Origin: Nitrospirota bacterium
Lineage (GTDB): Bacteria > Nitrospirota > Nitrospiria > Nitrospirales > UBA8639
Assembly: GCA_003695915.1 (NCBI GenBank)
Contig: RFGF01000088.1
Span: 1 to 64,000 of the forward strand
Direction: 5' to 3'
Length of the DNA stretch: 64,000 nucleotides
This document shows, in pieces, positions 18,122-27,446 of this stretch (position 1 is the first letter of the stretch; every line of letters starts with the position of its first letter). The position numbers and the translations under genes were made by a program. The notes under the pieces were generated by a model. The model did no database searches. It was not told where the DNA came from and saw only the letters and a program-made list of their open reading frames with translations.

Positions 18122-19273
18122 TCAAAGGCCGGCTTCTCGTCGCAACGTGTTTGCCTTGTCGGTTTTTTCCCACGTAAATTCTGGCTCGTTACGTCCAAAG
18201 TGTCCATAGGCCGCGGTTTTTTGATAAATTGGTCGTCTGAGTTTTAAATGATCAATGATCCCTCGAGGCGTAAGCGGAAAATGCTTGCGGACCAACTTAT
18301 CAAGAATATCTATGGAGACCTTTTCGGTGCCTTTAGGATCAACCAATATAGAGACCGGCTCCGGAACGCCGATGGCATACGCTAGCTGCACTTCGCATTT
18401 GTCGACCAACTTAGCAGCTACAAGGTTTTTGGCGATGTATCGCGCCATGTACGAGGCCGAACGGTCCACTTTGCTCGGATCCTTTCCAGAGAACGCCCCG
18501 CCGCCGTGACTGCCGACACCGCCATAGGTGTCAACAATAATCTTCCGGCCCGTCAGTCCAGTGTCTCCCATGGGGCCTCCAGTGACGAATCGACCGGTGG
18601 GATTGATGTGATATTTGACCGTAACCGGATCGAAAATGCTTTTGGGCATCACCGGCTTGATCACTTTTTCAATCACATCCTGCTCGATCTTTTTCGAGGT
18701 TACATTTTCGCTGTGTTGAGTAGAGACAACAATTGTATCGACGCGCACCGGCTTCCCACGCCGATATTCGATGGTGACCTGAGCTTTGCCATCGGGGCGT
18801 ACCCACGGGAGAATCTGTTTTTTTCTGACTTCCGCCAGCCGCCGTGTTAGGCGATGAGCGAGGACAATAGGCATAGGCATCAATTCAGCCGTTTCGTTGC
18901 TGGCATATCCGAACATGAGGCCCTGATCTCCGGCGCCGCCGGTGTCAACGCCGATCGCGATATCTCCGGATTGCGCATGAATGGAGGTCAAGACCGAACA
19001 GGTGCGATAATCAAACCCCCATCTGGCGTCGGTGTACCCCACTTTGCGAATGGTTTCTCGAATAATCTCTGGTATCTCGACATAGGCTTTCGTGGAAATT
19101 TCTCCTGCGACGAAAGCTAACCCTGTGGTCAGAATGGTTTCGCAGGCCACGCGACAATTGCGATCTTTTGCAATGATCGCGTCGAGAATGCCATCGGATA
19201 TTTGATCGGCGATTTTGTCTGGATGGCCTTCTGTGACAGACTCTGAAGTAAAAAGAAAGTTGGATTGGGTCAT
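18122..19273 (-). CDS. metK: S-adenosylmethionine synthetase
   Basis: Makes S-adenosylmethionine from methionine and ATP. 383 residues, normal for the bacterial family. [20 protein letters not shown] (ATP site), [12 protein letters not shown], the [19 protein letters not shown] loop, [17 protein letters not shown] and [11 protein letters not shown] are all present. ATG at 19273 with AGGAG 8 bases upstream. It is followed by a strong terminator. The product supplies the methyltransferases and the two radical SAM proteins encoded nearby. Confidence 0.98.
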   Translation of the reverse strand: MTQSNFLFTSESVTEGHPDKIADQISDGILDAIIAKDRNCRVACETILTTGLAFVAGEISTKAYVEIPEIIRETIRKVGYTDARWGFDYRTCSVLTSIHAQSGDIAIGVDTGGAGDQGLMFGYASNETAELMPMPIVLAHRLTRRLAEVRKKQILPWVRPDGKAQVTIEYRRGKPVRVDTIVVSTQHSENVTSKKIEQDVIEKVIKPVMPKSIFDPVTVKYHINPTGRFVTGGPMGDTGLTGRKIIVDTYGGVGSHGGGAFSGKDPSKVDRSASYMARYIAKNLVAAKLVDKCEVQLAYAIGVPEPVSILVDPKGTEKVSIDILDKLVRKHFPLTPRGIIDHLKLRRPIYQKTAAYGHFGRNEPEFTWEKTDKANTLRREAGL

Positions 19274-19770
19274 GTAACATCTCCTGAAAAAGGTTTTCTT
19301 GGGCCAAAAGACATGGCAAAACGAGCCACTTGTGATTGCCCATTATTATGCCACATTCGACAAATTCTGATGTCGCTTGAGATGGTCATTGCGTTTGGCG
19401 ACGTTCAATGTAATAAAATTCCTTTGAGGATTTCAATCAATCGTTTACAAATTTTTCTCGAAGGACATATGCAATGTTGACCACTAAATCCTACGGCATA
19501 CTGACACTAGGTCAGACGCTTTTAGTTTGAGAAGGAGAGAATAAGTGCGCATAGGCCCAAGGCATGCACCCGTTCCGCAAATTGGACGGTGCCGATGAAT
19601 GGAGGTGAACCGAACAGCTAAGCGATTTAATACGGGAACGAGAAGAGAAAGGCCCGCCATTTTTCAAGGTCTCAGTCTCGCCTTTCTTAATTTTGGAGCA
19701 CAAGTTCTGTTCCAGAACCTGATGATCCTTTGGTTTGTCATCTGGCCCGTTCATTATGGAGCCTCTTGAG
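19274..19770. other. long divergent intergenic region between metK and the UspA/PCP_red operon
   Basis: Nearly 500 bases without a supported gene. It contains a paired segment on the plus strand near 19650-19690 (AGAAAGGC, about 26 bases, GCCTTTCT, then TAATTTT). That could terminate transcription in one direction or be part of a structured RNA. I compared it by eye with SAM, SAH and 6S RNA consensus features and could not match any. The metK promoter must lie here. Confidence 0.35.
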
Positions 19771-19800
19771 TTGCAATAGTTAAAGAGCCGGTGTTATGAT
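19771..19800 (+). promoter_or_regulatory. sigma70-type promoter of the UspA/PCP_red operon
   Basis: TTGCAA and TATGAT are spaced by 18 bases. The predicted leader would be about 115 bases long; AAGGGAGG lies just before the first gene's ATG at 19923. Confidence 0.5.
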
Positions 19801-19922
19801 CCTCCCCGCATGAAGCCCGATGTGTGGCTTTTTGTGCAGGGATTGGACCGGTATTTGCGAAGAGACCGATTTTGATCGGATTTTGATCGATTGAAAAGTT
19901 TTCCAAGGGAGGCATCCTATCA

Positions 19923-22025
19923 ATGTATAAGACTATCTACATTCCGGTCGACAATTCCGACCATTCCAATATGGCAGTCGATCTGGGTGTAAAATTGGCG
20001 AAGACATTCGGTTCCAAAATTATCGGCAGCCATGTCTATGCTGCAAAAATGCACGATAAACGATTCAAGCAAATGGAAGCTGGCTTGCCAGAGGAATATC
20101 ATGATGAAAAAGAACTCGACCGCCAGCGGCAAATACATGATTCGCTCATTACTCGGGGATTGCAAATTATTACGGATTCCTACCTCGATTATGTGGATCG
20201 TAAATGTGCAGAGGCCAATATTCCGCTCGAACGACGTTCGTTGGAAGGACGGAATTGGAAGGTCCTGTCTGAAGATATTACCACAAACGGTTATGATTTG
20301 ACGATAATGGGGGCATTGGGGGTTGGAGCGGTCAAAGACTCCGTCATAGGAAGTAATACAGAGCGAGTTGTTCGACGGGTGCGAAATTCGGATATTCTGG
20401 TCATCAAAGACCTCAAGCCTCTTAACGGAGGGAAGATCGTTGTGGCTGTGGATGGCAGCCACTATTCATTTGGCGGGTTAAAAACCGCATTGGCATTGGG
20501 AAAAGCTCTCAATAAACCCGTCGAAGCGATTTCCGCTTTCGATCCATATTTTCATTATGCTGCCTTTCACAGTATTTCCGGGGTCTTGAGCGAAGAGGCT
20601 GGGAAGGTTTTTCGCTTTAAAGAGCAAGAAAAGCTTCATGAAGAAATCATCGACAGCGGATTGGCTAAGATTTATCAATCGCATTTGGATATTTCCCGCG
20701 AAGTGGCTCAAGAAGAAAACATGGATATTAAGACCACCTTATTGGATGGAAAAGCGTTCGAGAAGGTTTTGCAATATGTCAGAAAAGAACAGCCTTGGCT
20801 GCTCATTGTTGGGCGAATCGGAGTGCACAGTGACGATGATATGGATATCGGAAGCAATACCGAGAATCTTCTTCGAGCAGCTCCTTGCAATATTTTGATC
20901 TCCAATCGGAAATACGTTCCTCCTATCGATACTCAAGCGGAATATACCATCGCGTGGACCGAAGAAGCGTTGAAACGCATGGAGAAGGTCCCTGTTTTTG
21001 CGAGAGGTGTTGCCAAAACAGCCATTCACCGCTATGCGATTGAAAAAGGTCATACCATCATTAGTAATTCGGTCGTGGATGCTGCCGTCGGAGATATTTT
21101 GCCGAAAGGCGCAATGGAGGCAATGAAAGCTCTGGGGAGCACTTTGGATGAAGCTGGTATCGACCGCAATCGAATGCAGGCAGACGACGCCGTGGCAAGC
21201 GATCTGATGGGCTCCACTTTGAGCGGGATGATGACGCAAATCGTCGAAGAAAAAGAGCCCAGACAATCCCAGATCAAGCCGAGCGTGCAGTCGTATCTCG
21301 ACCGGATGGCTCAGACCTATTATGTGTGTGGAGGATGCGGATATATTGGGAAAGGCGATTCTCCTGTCAAATGTCCCGTGTGTGGGGCAGAAGGTAGTGA
21401 GTTCCGAGAAGTCGACAAGAGCATTTTTGATGCGGCTGCTCGTGCCGAAGGCGGTGTGGAGACGCACTTGGCGTATGACGATGTTCCGATGCAATGGACA
21501 AAAGATGCCAAAGAAGCGATCAGAGCGGTTCCTGCTGGGTTTCAACGGCGACGAGCTAAGGCTAAAATCGAGAAATCGGCTCGGAAATTGGGGATGACCA
21601 CCATTACGCTGGAGTTTGCCTCCCCCATGATTCGAGAAGCTGTCTCAGAAGAATGTACTTTAGGCCTTGCCAATAAGACCCCTTCAGCTGAGGCAGCCTT
21701 TGAACCGCAAAAAGCGGAAGCTTCCAATCAGGGTCACAGCGAACCTCAGGGTTCGAAGTATATTTGGGAGCCGGAAGCTTTGAAGCGCTTAGAGCGAGCA
21801 CCTGCCGGGTTTATGCGGGATTGCACCCGTGCGTTGATTGTCAAGCACGCAGAAAAGCTCGGCACCAATGTGATCACGTTGGAAGTCGCCAACGAAGGAA
21901 TTGAGCAGGCGAAACAGACAATGGAAGAAGCCATGAAAACTGGAAACGTCAAAGATATTATTGCTCGGTTGACTGGTTCAGGTACGCCTGCTGAGTTTCA
22001 AACCGAGGCTCGCCAACATGGGTAG
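19923..22025 (+). CDS. UspA-UspA-PCP_red-zinc ribbon-PCP_red-PCP_red protein
   Basis: 700 residues, cytoplasmic. Residues 1-165 and 170-330 are two UspA domains, both with a complete ATP-binding signature G-x2-G-x9-G-S (G130/G133/G143-S144 and G297/G300/G310-S311). Residues 343-388, 523-568 and 614-660 are PCP_red-type domains (pattern W-x-EAL-x2-L-x2-P-x-F then an ITLE strand), otherwise known from the C-terminus of light-independent protochlorophyllide reductase. A rubredoxin-type zinc ribbon, CGGC at 469-472 and CPVC at 484-487, sits between the first and second. The stop overlaps the next gene by 8 bases. I know no characterised protein with this order; a sensing or adaptor role for a tetrapyrrole-type radical SAM enzyme is inference. 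Confidence 0.85.
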   Translation: MYKTIYIPVDNSDHSNMAVDLGVKLAKTFGSKIIGSHVYAAKMHDKRFKQMEAGLPEEYHDEKELDRQRQIHDSLITRGLQIITDSYLDYVDRKCAEANIPLERRSLEGRNWKVLSEDITTNGYDLTIMGALGVGAVKDSVIGSNTERVVRRVRNSDILVIKDLKPLNGGKIVVAVDGSHYSFGGLKTALALGKALNKPVEAISAFDPYFHYAAFHSISGVLSEEAGKVFRFKEQEKLHEEIIDSGLAKIYQSHLDISREVAQEENMDIKTTLLDGKAFEKVLQYVRKEQPWLLIVGRIGVHSDDDMDIGSNTENLLRAAPCNILISNRKYVPPIDTQAEYTIAWTEEALKRMEKVPVFARGVAKTAIHRYAIEKGHTIISNSVVDAAVGDILPKGAMEAMKALGSTLDEAGIDRNRMQADDAVASDLMGSTLSGMMTQIVEEKEPRQSQIKPSVQSYLDRMAQTYYVCGGCGYIGKGDSPVKCPVCGAEGSEFREVDKSIFDAAARAEGGVETHLAYDDVPMQWTKDAKEAIRAVPAGFQRRRAKAKIEKSARKLGMTTITLEFASPMIREAVSEECTLGLANKTPSAEAAFEPQKAEASNQGHSEPQGSKYIWEPEALKRLERAPAGFMRDCTRALIVKHAEKLGTNVITLEVANEGIEQAKQTMEEAMKTGNVKDIIARLTGSGTPAEFQTEARQHG

Positions 22026-23388
22026 ATCGCTCCCTGTCCTCAATCCGGAGTACCATGGACTGGTTTCGATTGGGAACTCTCCAGCCCCTAATTCCTCTTC
22101 CGGCGCCCATCCGAACGATGGTCGGACCGTCGATGACTTTAAGCCGTATCTCATCGCGCTCAATCTGACCAAGCGATGTAATCTACGGTGTGCCCATTGT
22201 TATCTGGATGCTACGACTAAGTCGAGTGGCGGGTCAGACGAGCTTTCGACGGAAGACTGTTATCGTGTGATTGATCAGATTGCACAAGTCAACCCCGGCA
22301 CACTGCTCGTCATCACCGGTGGGGAGCCGTTGGTACGACCAGATATTTTAGCTATTGCACGATATGCTGTCGAGCGTGGATGTATGGTTGTGTTCGGGAC
22401 CAACGGCATGATGATTGACGATCGACTGGCCAGCGAATTAGTGCGCATCGGGGTGATGGGGGTCGGCATCAGCATCGATTCGCTGGATCCCCACAAACAT
22501 GATTCGTTTCGAGGTGTCCCTGGTGCATGGGAGCGCGCTGTAGCCGGCATCGAAGCGTGCAAGCGGAATGGGCTGCAGTTTCAGATCCATTTCAGTGCGC
22601 AACCTATGAATTATCAGGAATTACCAGAAGTGGTCGAATGGGCGCACAATTTAGGAGCAAAGGTGCTCAATGTGTTTTTCATGGTCTGTACAGGTCGGGG
22701 AGAAGAGCTGACGGATATTACGCCAAGCCAATATGAGGAAGTCCTGAGCTTTTTAGTCGACTGCCAAGATCGCTATAAAGATATGCTGGTCCGAGCTAGG
22801 TGTGCCCCCCATTTTAAGCGATTGGCCTACGAAAAGGATCCCCAGTCTCCGATCACGAAAGCTCAAGGCTATATGGGGGGCGGTTGTCTGGCGGGAACAA
22901 ATTACGCTCGAGTGACACCCAACGGTGATCTGACTCCCTGTCCGTATATGCCCTTGTCAGCCGGGAATATTCGCATGCAGAATTTTGTCGAGCTCTGGGA
23001 ACATTCGCCGGTCTTTCATTCGTTTCGATATCCGACGCTCAAGGGAAAATGCGGGGATTGCGAATACAGTGAAATTTGTGGAGGCTGTCGAGCGCGTCCG
23101 TATGTCGATCATGGCGATTGGATGGACGAAGATCAATGGTGTTTGTATACCCCCAAGGGTGGCGAAAAAGTAAAGGTGGCGTTCAATACTCCAGAAAGCA
23201 GAACCATTGAATGGGATGCGGCAGCTCAGGCGCGGTTGAGCCGCATTCCTTATTTTCTGCGGGCCATGGTAAAAAAGGGAGTTGAACGGCATGCGGCAGA
23301 GTCTGGCGTATCCATCATCACCGTCGAATTGATGGAGGAATTGCGGAAGAAGCGATTCGGAACAGAAAAACCCGTCTTTAAATTCTAA
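22018..23388 (+). CDS. SPASM radical SAM protein with C-terminal PCP_red domain
   Basis: 456 residues. The radical SAM cluster motif is C54-x3-C58-x2-C61 (RCNLRCAHCYLDA), followed by ITGGEPLVRPD and GISIDSLDPHKHD. A SPASM-type Cys-rich region lies at about 300-380 (GGCLAGTNYARVTPNGD, CPYMPLSAGN, CGDCEYSEICGGCRARPY). This outline matches the NirJ/AhbD group that modifies siroheme-derived tetrapyrroles, but peptide-modifying SPASM enzymes are not excluded. Residues 397-442 form a PCP_red domain, the same type found three times in the upstream protein. It overlaps the upstream gene by 8 bases and shares one base (TAATG) with the downstream gene, so all three are probably made together. Confidence 0.88.
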   Translation: MGRSLPVLNPEYHGLVSIGNSPAPNSSSGAHPNDGRTVDDFKPYLIALNLTKRCNLRCAHCYLDATTKSSGGSDELSTEDCYRVIDQIAQVNPGTLLVITGGEPLVRPDILAIARYAVERGCMVVFGTNGMMIDDRLASELVRIGVMGVGISIDSLDPHKHDSFRGVPGAWERAVAGIEACKRNGLQFQIHFSAQPMNYQELPEVVEWAHNLGAKVLNVFFMVCTGRGEELTDITPSQYEEVLSFLVDCQDRYKDMLVRARCAPHFKRLAYEKDPQSPITKAQGYMGGGCLAGTNYARVTPNGDLTPCPYMPLSAGNIRMQNFVELWEHSPVFHSFRYPTLKGKCGDCEYSEICGGCRARPYVDHGDWMDEDQWCLYTPKGGEKVKVAFNTPESRTIEWDAAAQARLSRIPYFLRAMVKKGVERHAAESGVSIITVELMEELRKKRFGTEKPVFKF

Positions 23389-23894
23389 TGGGCGCCCTTG
23401 ATCACGTTCTTCCCATCTTCGTTCATTGGCTCCACCTGCTTTCAGCAATCATTTGGATCGGAGGATTAGCCTTCCTGGTAATGGCTGTCACGCCGGGTCT
23501 TAAGACCTCGGTTCCCAAAGAATTCATCAAACCTATTACCGAAGCCTTCTACAACCAGTACAAACGTGTCGTCGGAGTGATTCTGGTTGTGATTTTGTTT
23601 ACAGGCGGAATTAATTTGCATTATGTGAGTCGAGCAATGGAGGCGCAGACTGGCATAGGAGTGGCTAGTCATCCCAAATATTTAACAGTGTTTTTCATTA
23701 AGTTGGGGCTCGTGTTGGGAGTATTAACGATTTACCTTTATACCATCATTTTCAAAAACGAGCCCACAGGAGAAGAGAGCGACGAAGAACGTGAGCAAAT
23801 GGTGCTCGAGCCCATTCCTTTTCAACGCGGCGCATTATGGATGGGTGTCTTTATCGTCCTCTGTGCTGCGGCTATGAAGCACATGCATTTTTAG
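23388..23894 (+). CDS. four-helix CopD/HemJ-like membrane protein
   Basis: 168 residues with membrane segments at about 8-30, 61-80, 100-122 and 147-163. The first helix carries HWLHLLSAIIWIGGLAFL, with H13 and H16, and the C-terminus ends in KHMHF with H165 and H167. The H-x2-H...W-x-GGL pattern resembles CopD-family and HemJ-type membrane proteins, which bind heme or copper. Its ATG shares a base with the stop of the radical SAM gene. In that context a heme-linked or protoporphyrinogen-oxidase-like job is attractive but unproven. A soluble acidic loop lies at 123-143. Confidence 0.75.
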   Translation: MGALDHVLPIFVHWLHLLSAIIWIGGLAFLVMAVTPGLKTSVPKEFIKPITEAFYNQYKRVVGVILVVILFTGGINLHYVSRAMEAQTGIGVASHPKYLTVFFIKLGLVLGVLTIYLYTIIFKNEPTGEESDEEREQMVLEPIPFQRGALWMGVFIVLCAAAMKHMHF

Positions 23895-24102
23895 AAATTT
23901 CCCTCCGTTTCGCACTTTTTCTCATCCTCATCGATTCCCTTTTCTCTTCTCGTCCGGCCGTTTGAAAATGGTGGTGGCATTGTTCAGGCAAAATATGTGT
24001 GCTAATTTTGATCAATGCACTGTAAGATCTAGCTCCTTTTTTGAGCCTGCCATACATCCCGAGAAGGCTAGGTCGCATTGGGGTCCAAAGATATAGTGCT
24101 GA

Positions 24103-25476
24103 ATGAACACGCAGATCCCCGTACATAGACACGCGGATTTCGAGTCTACGGTTGACTCGCTGCAGTCCGCTGCGCCGTTGGTCGCCATTATTGGGCGGCC
24201 CAATGTGGGGAAGTCTACCCTGTTCAACAAAATTCTCGGGCACAAAACCGCCATTGTCGACGATGTTCCGGGAGTGACCAGAGATCGGAATATTGGAGAA
24301 ACCGAATACCGAGGACGTGTCCTTAGGGTAATGGATACCGGAGGATTGGATCCCTCGGCAACGGAGGGTCTCTTGGCTCGCGTGAAACAGCAGACCGAGT
24401 TCGCCATCCTGGAAGCCGATATTCTGGTGATCGTGTTCGATGGCCGATCTGGGTTAACGCCATTGGATGAAGAAATTGTGAAGCTTGTGCGAGAGAGGGC
24501 CAAGCCGGTCTATGTGGCGGCGAATAAAATCGATACGGCACAGGCTGAGCCGCTTTTGGCCGATTTTTATCGGCTTGGATATTCGACGGTGTTCCCGATT
24601 TCGGCCGAACATGGCCTTGGCATCGATGAATTGCTGGAGGCCATGCTTTCCCATTTTCCGCTGAGCGAGGATGTCGTCGAGCCGACCGTTACTGCCAGGA
24701 TTGCCGTCGTTGGACGGCCGAATGTGGGAAAATCAACGTTGGTTAACACGATCCTCGGTCAGGAGCGACTTTTGGTCAGCGATGAACCAGGGACGACCAG
24801 GGATGCCGTGGATACGACGGTTACGCTTCACCATAAAACTTATATCTTAACGGATACTGCAGGCATTCGTCGGCGTGGTCGTATCAACCGGGGAGTCGAA
24901 GGCTATAGCGTTGTTCGCGCGATGAGGGCATTGGGGCGCTCAGATGTGGCCGTGTTGGTGCTCAATGGGCAAGAAGGTGTCACCGAGCAAGACACGAAAA
25001 TCGCTGGACTGATCCAAAAGCAGGGCCGGGCATGTGTGTTGCTGGTGAATAAATGGGATCTCCGTGCCCAAGATGAGCGAGCTAAAGACCAATTTGTCCA
25101 CGAGTTGTCTCGTCGGCTTCCATTCTTCCACTTCGTCCCTGTGCTGTTCGGCTCGGCGAAAGATCCGCGCATCATTCCACGGCTGTTTGCTCGCATCACC
25201 AAGGTGGTGGAAGAATTCTCCAAGCGCATTCCAACTTCGCACGTCAACCAGTTTCTTCAAAAAGCTCTCGACGAGAATCCGCTGCCGTTGCGCGCGGGCC
25301 ATCATGTTCGGTCAATTTTTATGACACAAGTTGCGACCAAACCACCGGTCTTTGTGTTGTTCGTTCGTCGTCCGGAAGATGTGTCCCCTGCCTATCTGCG
25401 ATATCTTGAAAACTCGTTGCGAAACCGCTTTGGTTTTGTCGGAACCCCTCTCCAAATCTTGGTACGAAGAAAATAA
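24103..25476 (+). CDS. der: ribosome-biogenesis GTPase Der (EngA)
   Basis: Double-GTPase that assists 50S subunit assembly. 457 residues: first G domain with GRPNVGKST at 31-39, MDTGGLDP and ANKID; second G domain with GRPNVGKST at 204-212, LTDTAGIRRRG and VNKWDL; and a C-terminal KH-like domain ending RFGFVGTPLQILVRRK. The G2 regions DDVPGVTRDR and DEPGTTRDA are intact. It stands after a 208-base gap from the membrane-protein gene, and a cytochrome gene follows closely. Confidence 0.98.
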   Translation: MNTQIPVHRHADFESTVDSLQSAAPLVAIIGRPNVGKSTLFNKILGHKTAIVDDVPGVTRDRNIGETEYRGRVLRVMDTGGLDPSATEGLLARVKQQTEFAILEADILVIVFDGRSGLTPLDEEIVKLVRERAKPVYVAANKIDTAQAEPLLADFYRLGYSTVFPISAEHGLGIDELLEAMLSHFPLSEDVVEPTVTARIAVVGRPNVGKSTLVNTILGQERLLVSDEPGTTRDAVDTTVTLHHKTYILTDTAGIRRRGRINRGVEGYSVVRAMRALGRSDVAVLVLNGQEGVTEQDTKIAGLIQKQGRACVLLVNKWDLRAQDERAKDQFVHELSRRLPFFHFVPVLFGSAKDPRIIPRLFARITKVVEEFSKRIPTSHVNQFLQKALDENPLPLRAGHHVRSIFMTQVATKPPVFVLFVRRPEDVSPAYLRYLENSLRNRFGFVGTPLQILVRRK

Positions 25477-25548
25477 CGAGATCAGGTGGACACGCTGGCC
25501 TCCGGCGAGCAGTGGGATATGGGTTTCATAATTCGGCTACAAGATGCG

Positions 25549-25974
25549 ATGATGTCGCCAGTTCGTGCGTGGTGGATCGTGCTCGTTTGCTATTTGGTTA
25601 CGCTGATGCCATGCTTCAGCCTGGCACGGGCGACAGAAGAAAGCGATGTTCGGAAAGGGGCAGCGATTTATGCTCGATATTGCGAAGAATGCCATGGTCC
25701 AGAGGGGCGGGGAAACGGCCCGAAGGCTCCCCTCCTTTCGCCGCGCCCCGGAAGCTTTGTGTCGGCCGCAACATCGGTAAAATCAGATGCGGAACTTTTG
25801 CAGATTATCGAAAATGGTGTTCCCCGCACGGCGATGAAAGGGTGGAAAGATATCCTGTCGAAAGAGGATCGCCTGAACGTGCTCGCCTATATCCGCTCGC
25901 TGGTCCATTTTCACCCGCCCTCATTGACTCCACCACCACCTGATCGCGAATTCACCGGTCCTCGTCACCCTTGA
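25549..25974 (+). CDS. exported monoheme c-type cytochrome
   Basis: About 141 residues from the paired ATGs at 25549/25552. The frame stays open upstream, and other starts at 25519 (ATG) or 25486 (GTG) are possible, but the chosen one begins an ordinary signal peptide (MMSPVRAWWIVLVCYLV, ending SLARA). The mature part has RKGAAIYARYCEECHGPEGRG with the CEECH heme site and GVPRTAMKGWKD supplying a likely Met ligand. A Pro-rich tail closes it. A small class I periplasmic electron carrier; its partner is not in the window. Confidence 0.88.
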   Translation: MMSPVRAWWIVLVCYLVTLMPCFSLARATEESDVRKGAAIYARYCEECHGPEGRGNGPKAPLLSPRPGSFVSAATSVKSDAELLQIIENGVPRTAMKGWKDILSKEDRLNVLAYIRSLVHFHPPSLTPPPPDREFTGPRHP

Positions 25975-25988
25975 TCCCGTTCTGTGTT

Positions 25989-27359
25989 CTAGTCGTCGTT
26001 GATCGTGGCGAGTTCTCGAAAATAGTGGACAAACGTCCGTATCCCGCCAGAGACCTGTCCCCAATCGAAATATTCGTTAGGAGCGTGGTAGCCATGTTCA
26101 GGGAGGCTCAATCCCATAAACACAATCGGGACTTTCCATGCCCGATGCATGACAGGAATGGCGCCAATGGACCCTCCTTCTCGAATCAAGACCGGGGGCT
26201 TGCCGAACCCCATCCGGGCTGCGCGGCGCAAGGCATCGATAAAAGGTCCGTCCACCAGCCCCCGAAACGGTTCGAGCGCGCCTTGTGGCTCGATGCGAAC
26301 GTCAGGGTTGATGCGCGCGATGAATTGGCGAAGCAGCCTTAGGATGTGTCGCGGGTGTTGATCGGGCACAAGCCGCATACTGGCCTTGAGTTGTCCCCAG
26401 GCTGGCACGATCGTTTTGACACCAGGACCGGTATATCCTCCCACCAAGCCATGAACTTCGAACGTCGGATCGGTCCAAATCCGTGTGAGAAGCTTGGCCC
26501 GATTCCTTGTGCGCAAGCTCCGAAGTTTGAAGGCGCGTTGAAAGCGCTGCACCTGGAATCCCGAGGCCAGGAAGTTCCGCATCTCTCGAGAGGTCGGCGG
26601 GACGACCGCGTCATAAAAACCGGGGATTTTCACTCGCCCGGTTCGAGCATCCACGCAGGCTGCAGCGATTGCGCACAGTTCGGTCAATGGGTTGCGTGCC
26701 CCACCACCGGTCAATCCTGAATGGACATCGGTTTCACCCGTTCGCAACCATAGGTTAACAGCCAACAGCCCACGCAATCCGCAGGAGATCGCAGGTCGAT
26801 CGCGTGAGACCCAAATGGTGTCGGAAACCAAGACGGAATCGGGCTTCGGAACATGCCGACGTATCGACAAGGCGTCTGAAAAATGCGGACTCCCTATTTC
26901 TTCCTCCAATTCCCACACAAAACGGATATTGAGCGGCACGCCCTCGTCTACAGCAAATTTGGCCGCAAAAAGAGCCGTCATGGCTGGTCCTTTATCGTCG
27001 GTGGTCCCTCGTCCGATATAGCGCAACCCATCTTTTCGAAAAGAAAACGGCGGATGACGCCACTCGGGTTCGTCGGCCGGTTGGACATCCAAGTGATTGT
27101 AGATCGTCACCGTAGGATAACGATGACTGATCGTCCATCCTCCGCTCACGACCGGCGCGCCTTTCGTCTCGACAAGGCAGGCCTCGGCTCCCCAAGCTCG
27201 CAAATACTCTGCAGCCAGCGTGGCCGTATGACGAAGGTCTTGGTGATGCGCAGGATCGGAGCTGATGGACGGCACTTCAACGAGCTGAGCCAGCATGTGC
27301 TCGAAACGCGATCGGGATGAGATGATATAGGAATGCAGGGCGCGGTCGGCTTGCGTCAT
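25989..27359 (-). CDS. M20-family metallopeptidase (dipeptidase-like)
   Basis: About 456 residues. Zinc ligands and catalytic residues are in YNHLDVQPADEPEWRHPPF, GRGTTDDKGPAMTAL, WELEEEIGSPHF and the late PEHGYHAPNEYFDW. The dimerisation lid contains SGLTGGGARNPLTEL. The pattern fits the CNDP/dipeptidase branch of M20 proteins, which cleave short peptides or deacylate amino acids. The ATG at 27359 is preferred because AAAGGAGA abuts the ATG at 27365. It converges with the cytochrome gene, leaving 14 bases between the stops. Confidence 0.9.
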   Translation of the reverse strand: MTQADRALHSYIISSRSRFEHMLAQLVEVPSISSDPAHHQDLRHTATLAAEYLRAWGAEACLVETKGAPVVSGGWTISHRYPTVTIYNHLDVQPADEPEWRHPPFSFRKDGLRYIGRGTTDDKGPAMTALFAAKFAVDEGVPLNIRFVWELEEEIGSPHFSDALSIRRHVPKPDSVLVSDTIWVSRDRPAISCGLRGLLAVNLWLRTGETDVHSGLTGGGARNPLTELCAIAAACVDARTGRVKIPGFYDAVVPPTSREMRNFLASGFQVQRFQRAFKLRSLRTRNRAKLLTRIWTDPTFEVHGLVGGYTGPGVKTIVPAWGQLKASMRLVPDQHPRHILRLLRQFIARINPDVRIEPQGALEPFRGLVDGPFIDALRRAARMGFGKPPVLIREGGSIGAIPVMHRAWKVPIVFMGLSLPEHGYHAPNEYFDWGQVSGGIRTFVHYFRELATINDD

Positions 27360-27446
27360 GACCATTCTCCTTTCCCATTCAGGGCGGATGCGATACCGCC
27401 TGTCAACGCCATCCTGCGAAGCGGAAGCGCAATCACGAGAAGAAGT

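Noticed and set aside
19274-19520. SAM or SAH riboswitch in the metK leader
   Set aside because: I looked for the conserved core pieces of these classes by eye and found none, so no riboswitch is claimed.
19512-19754. Minus-strand open frame between metK and the UspA gene
   Set aside because: Lacks a start signal and crosses the paired segment; composition is not protein-like.
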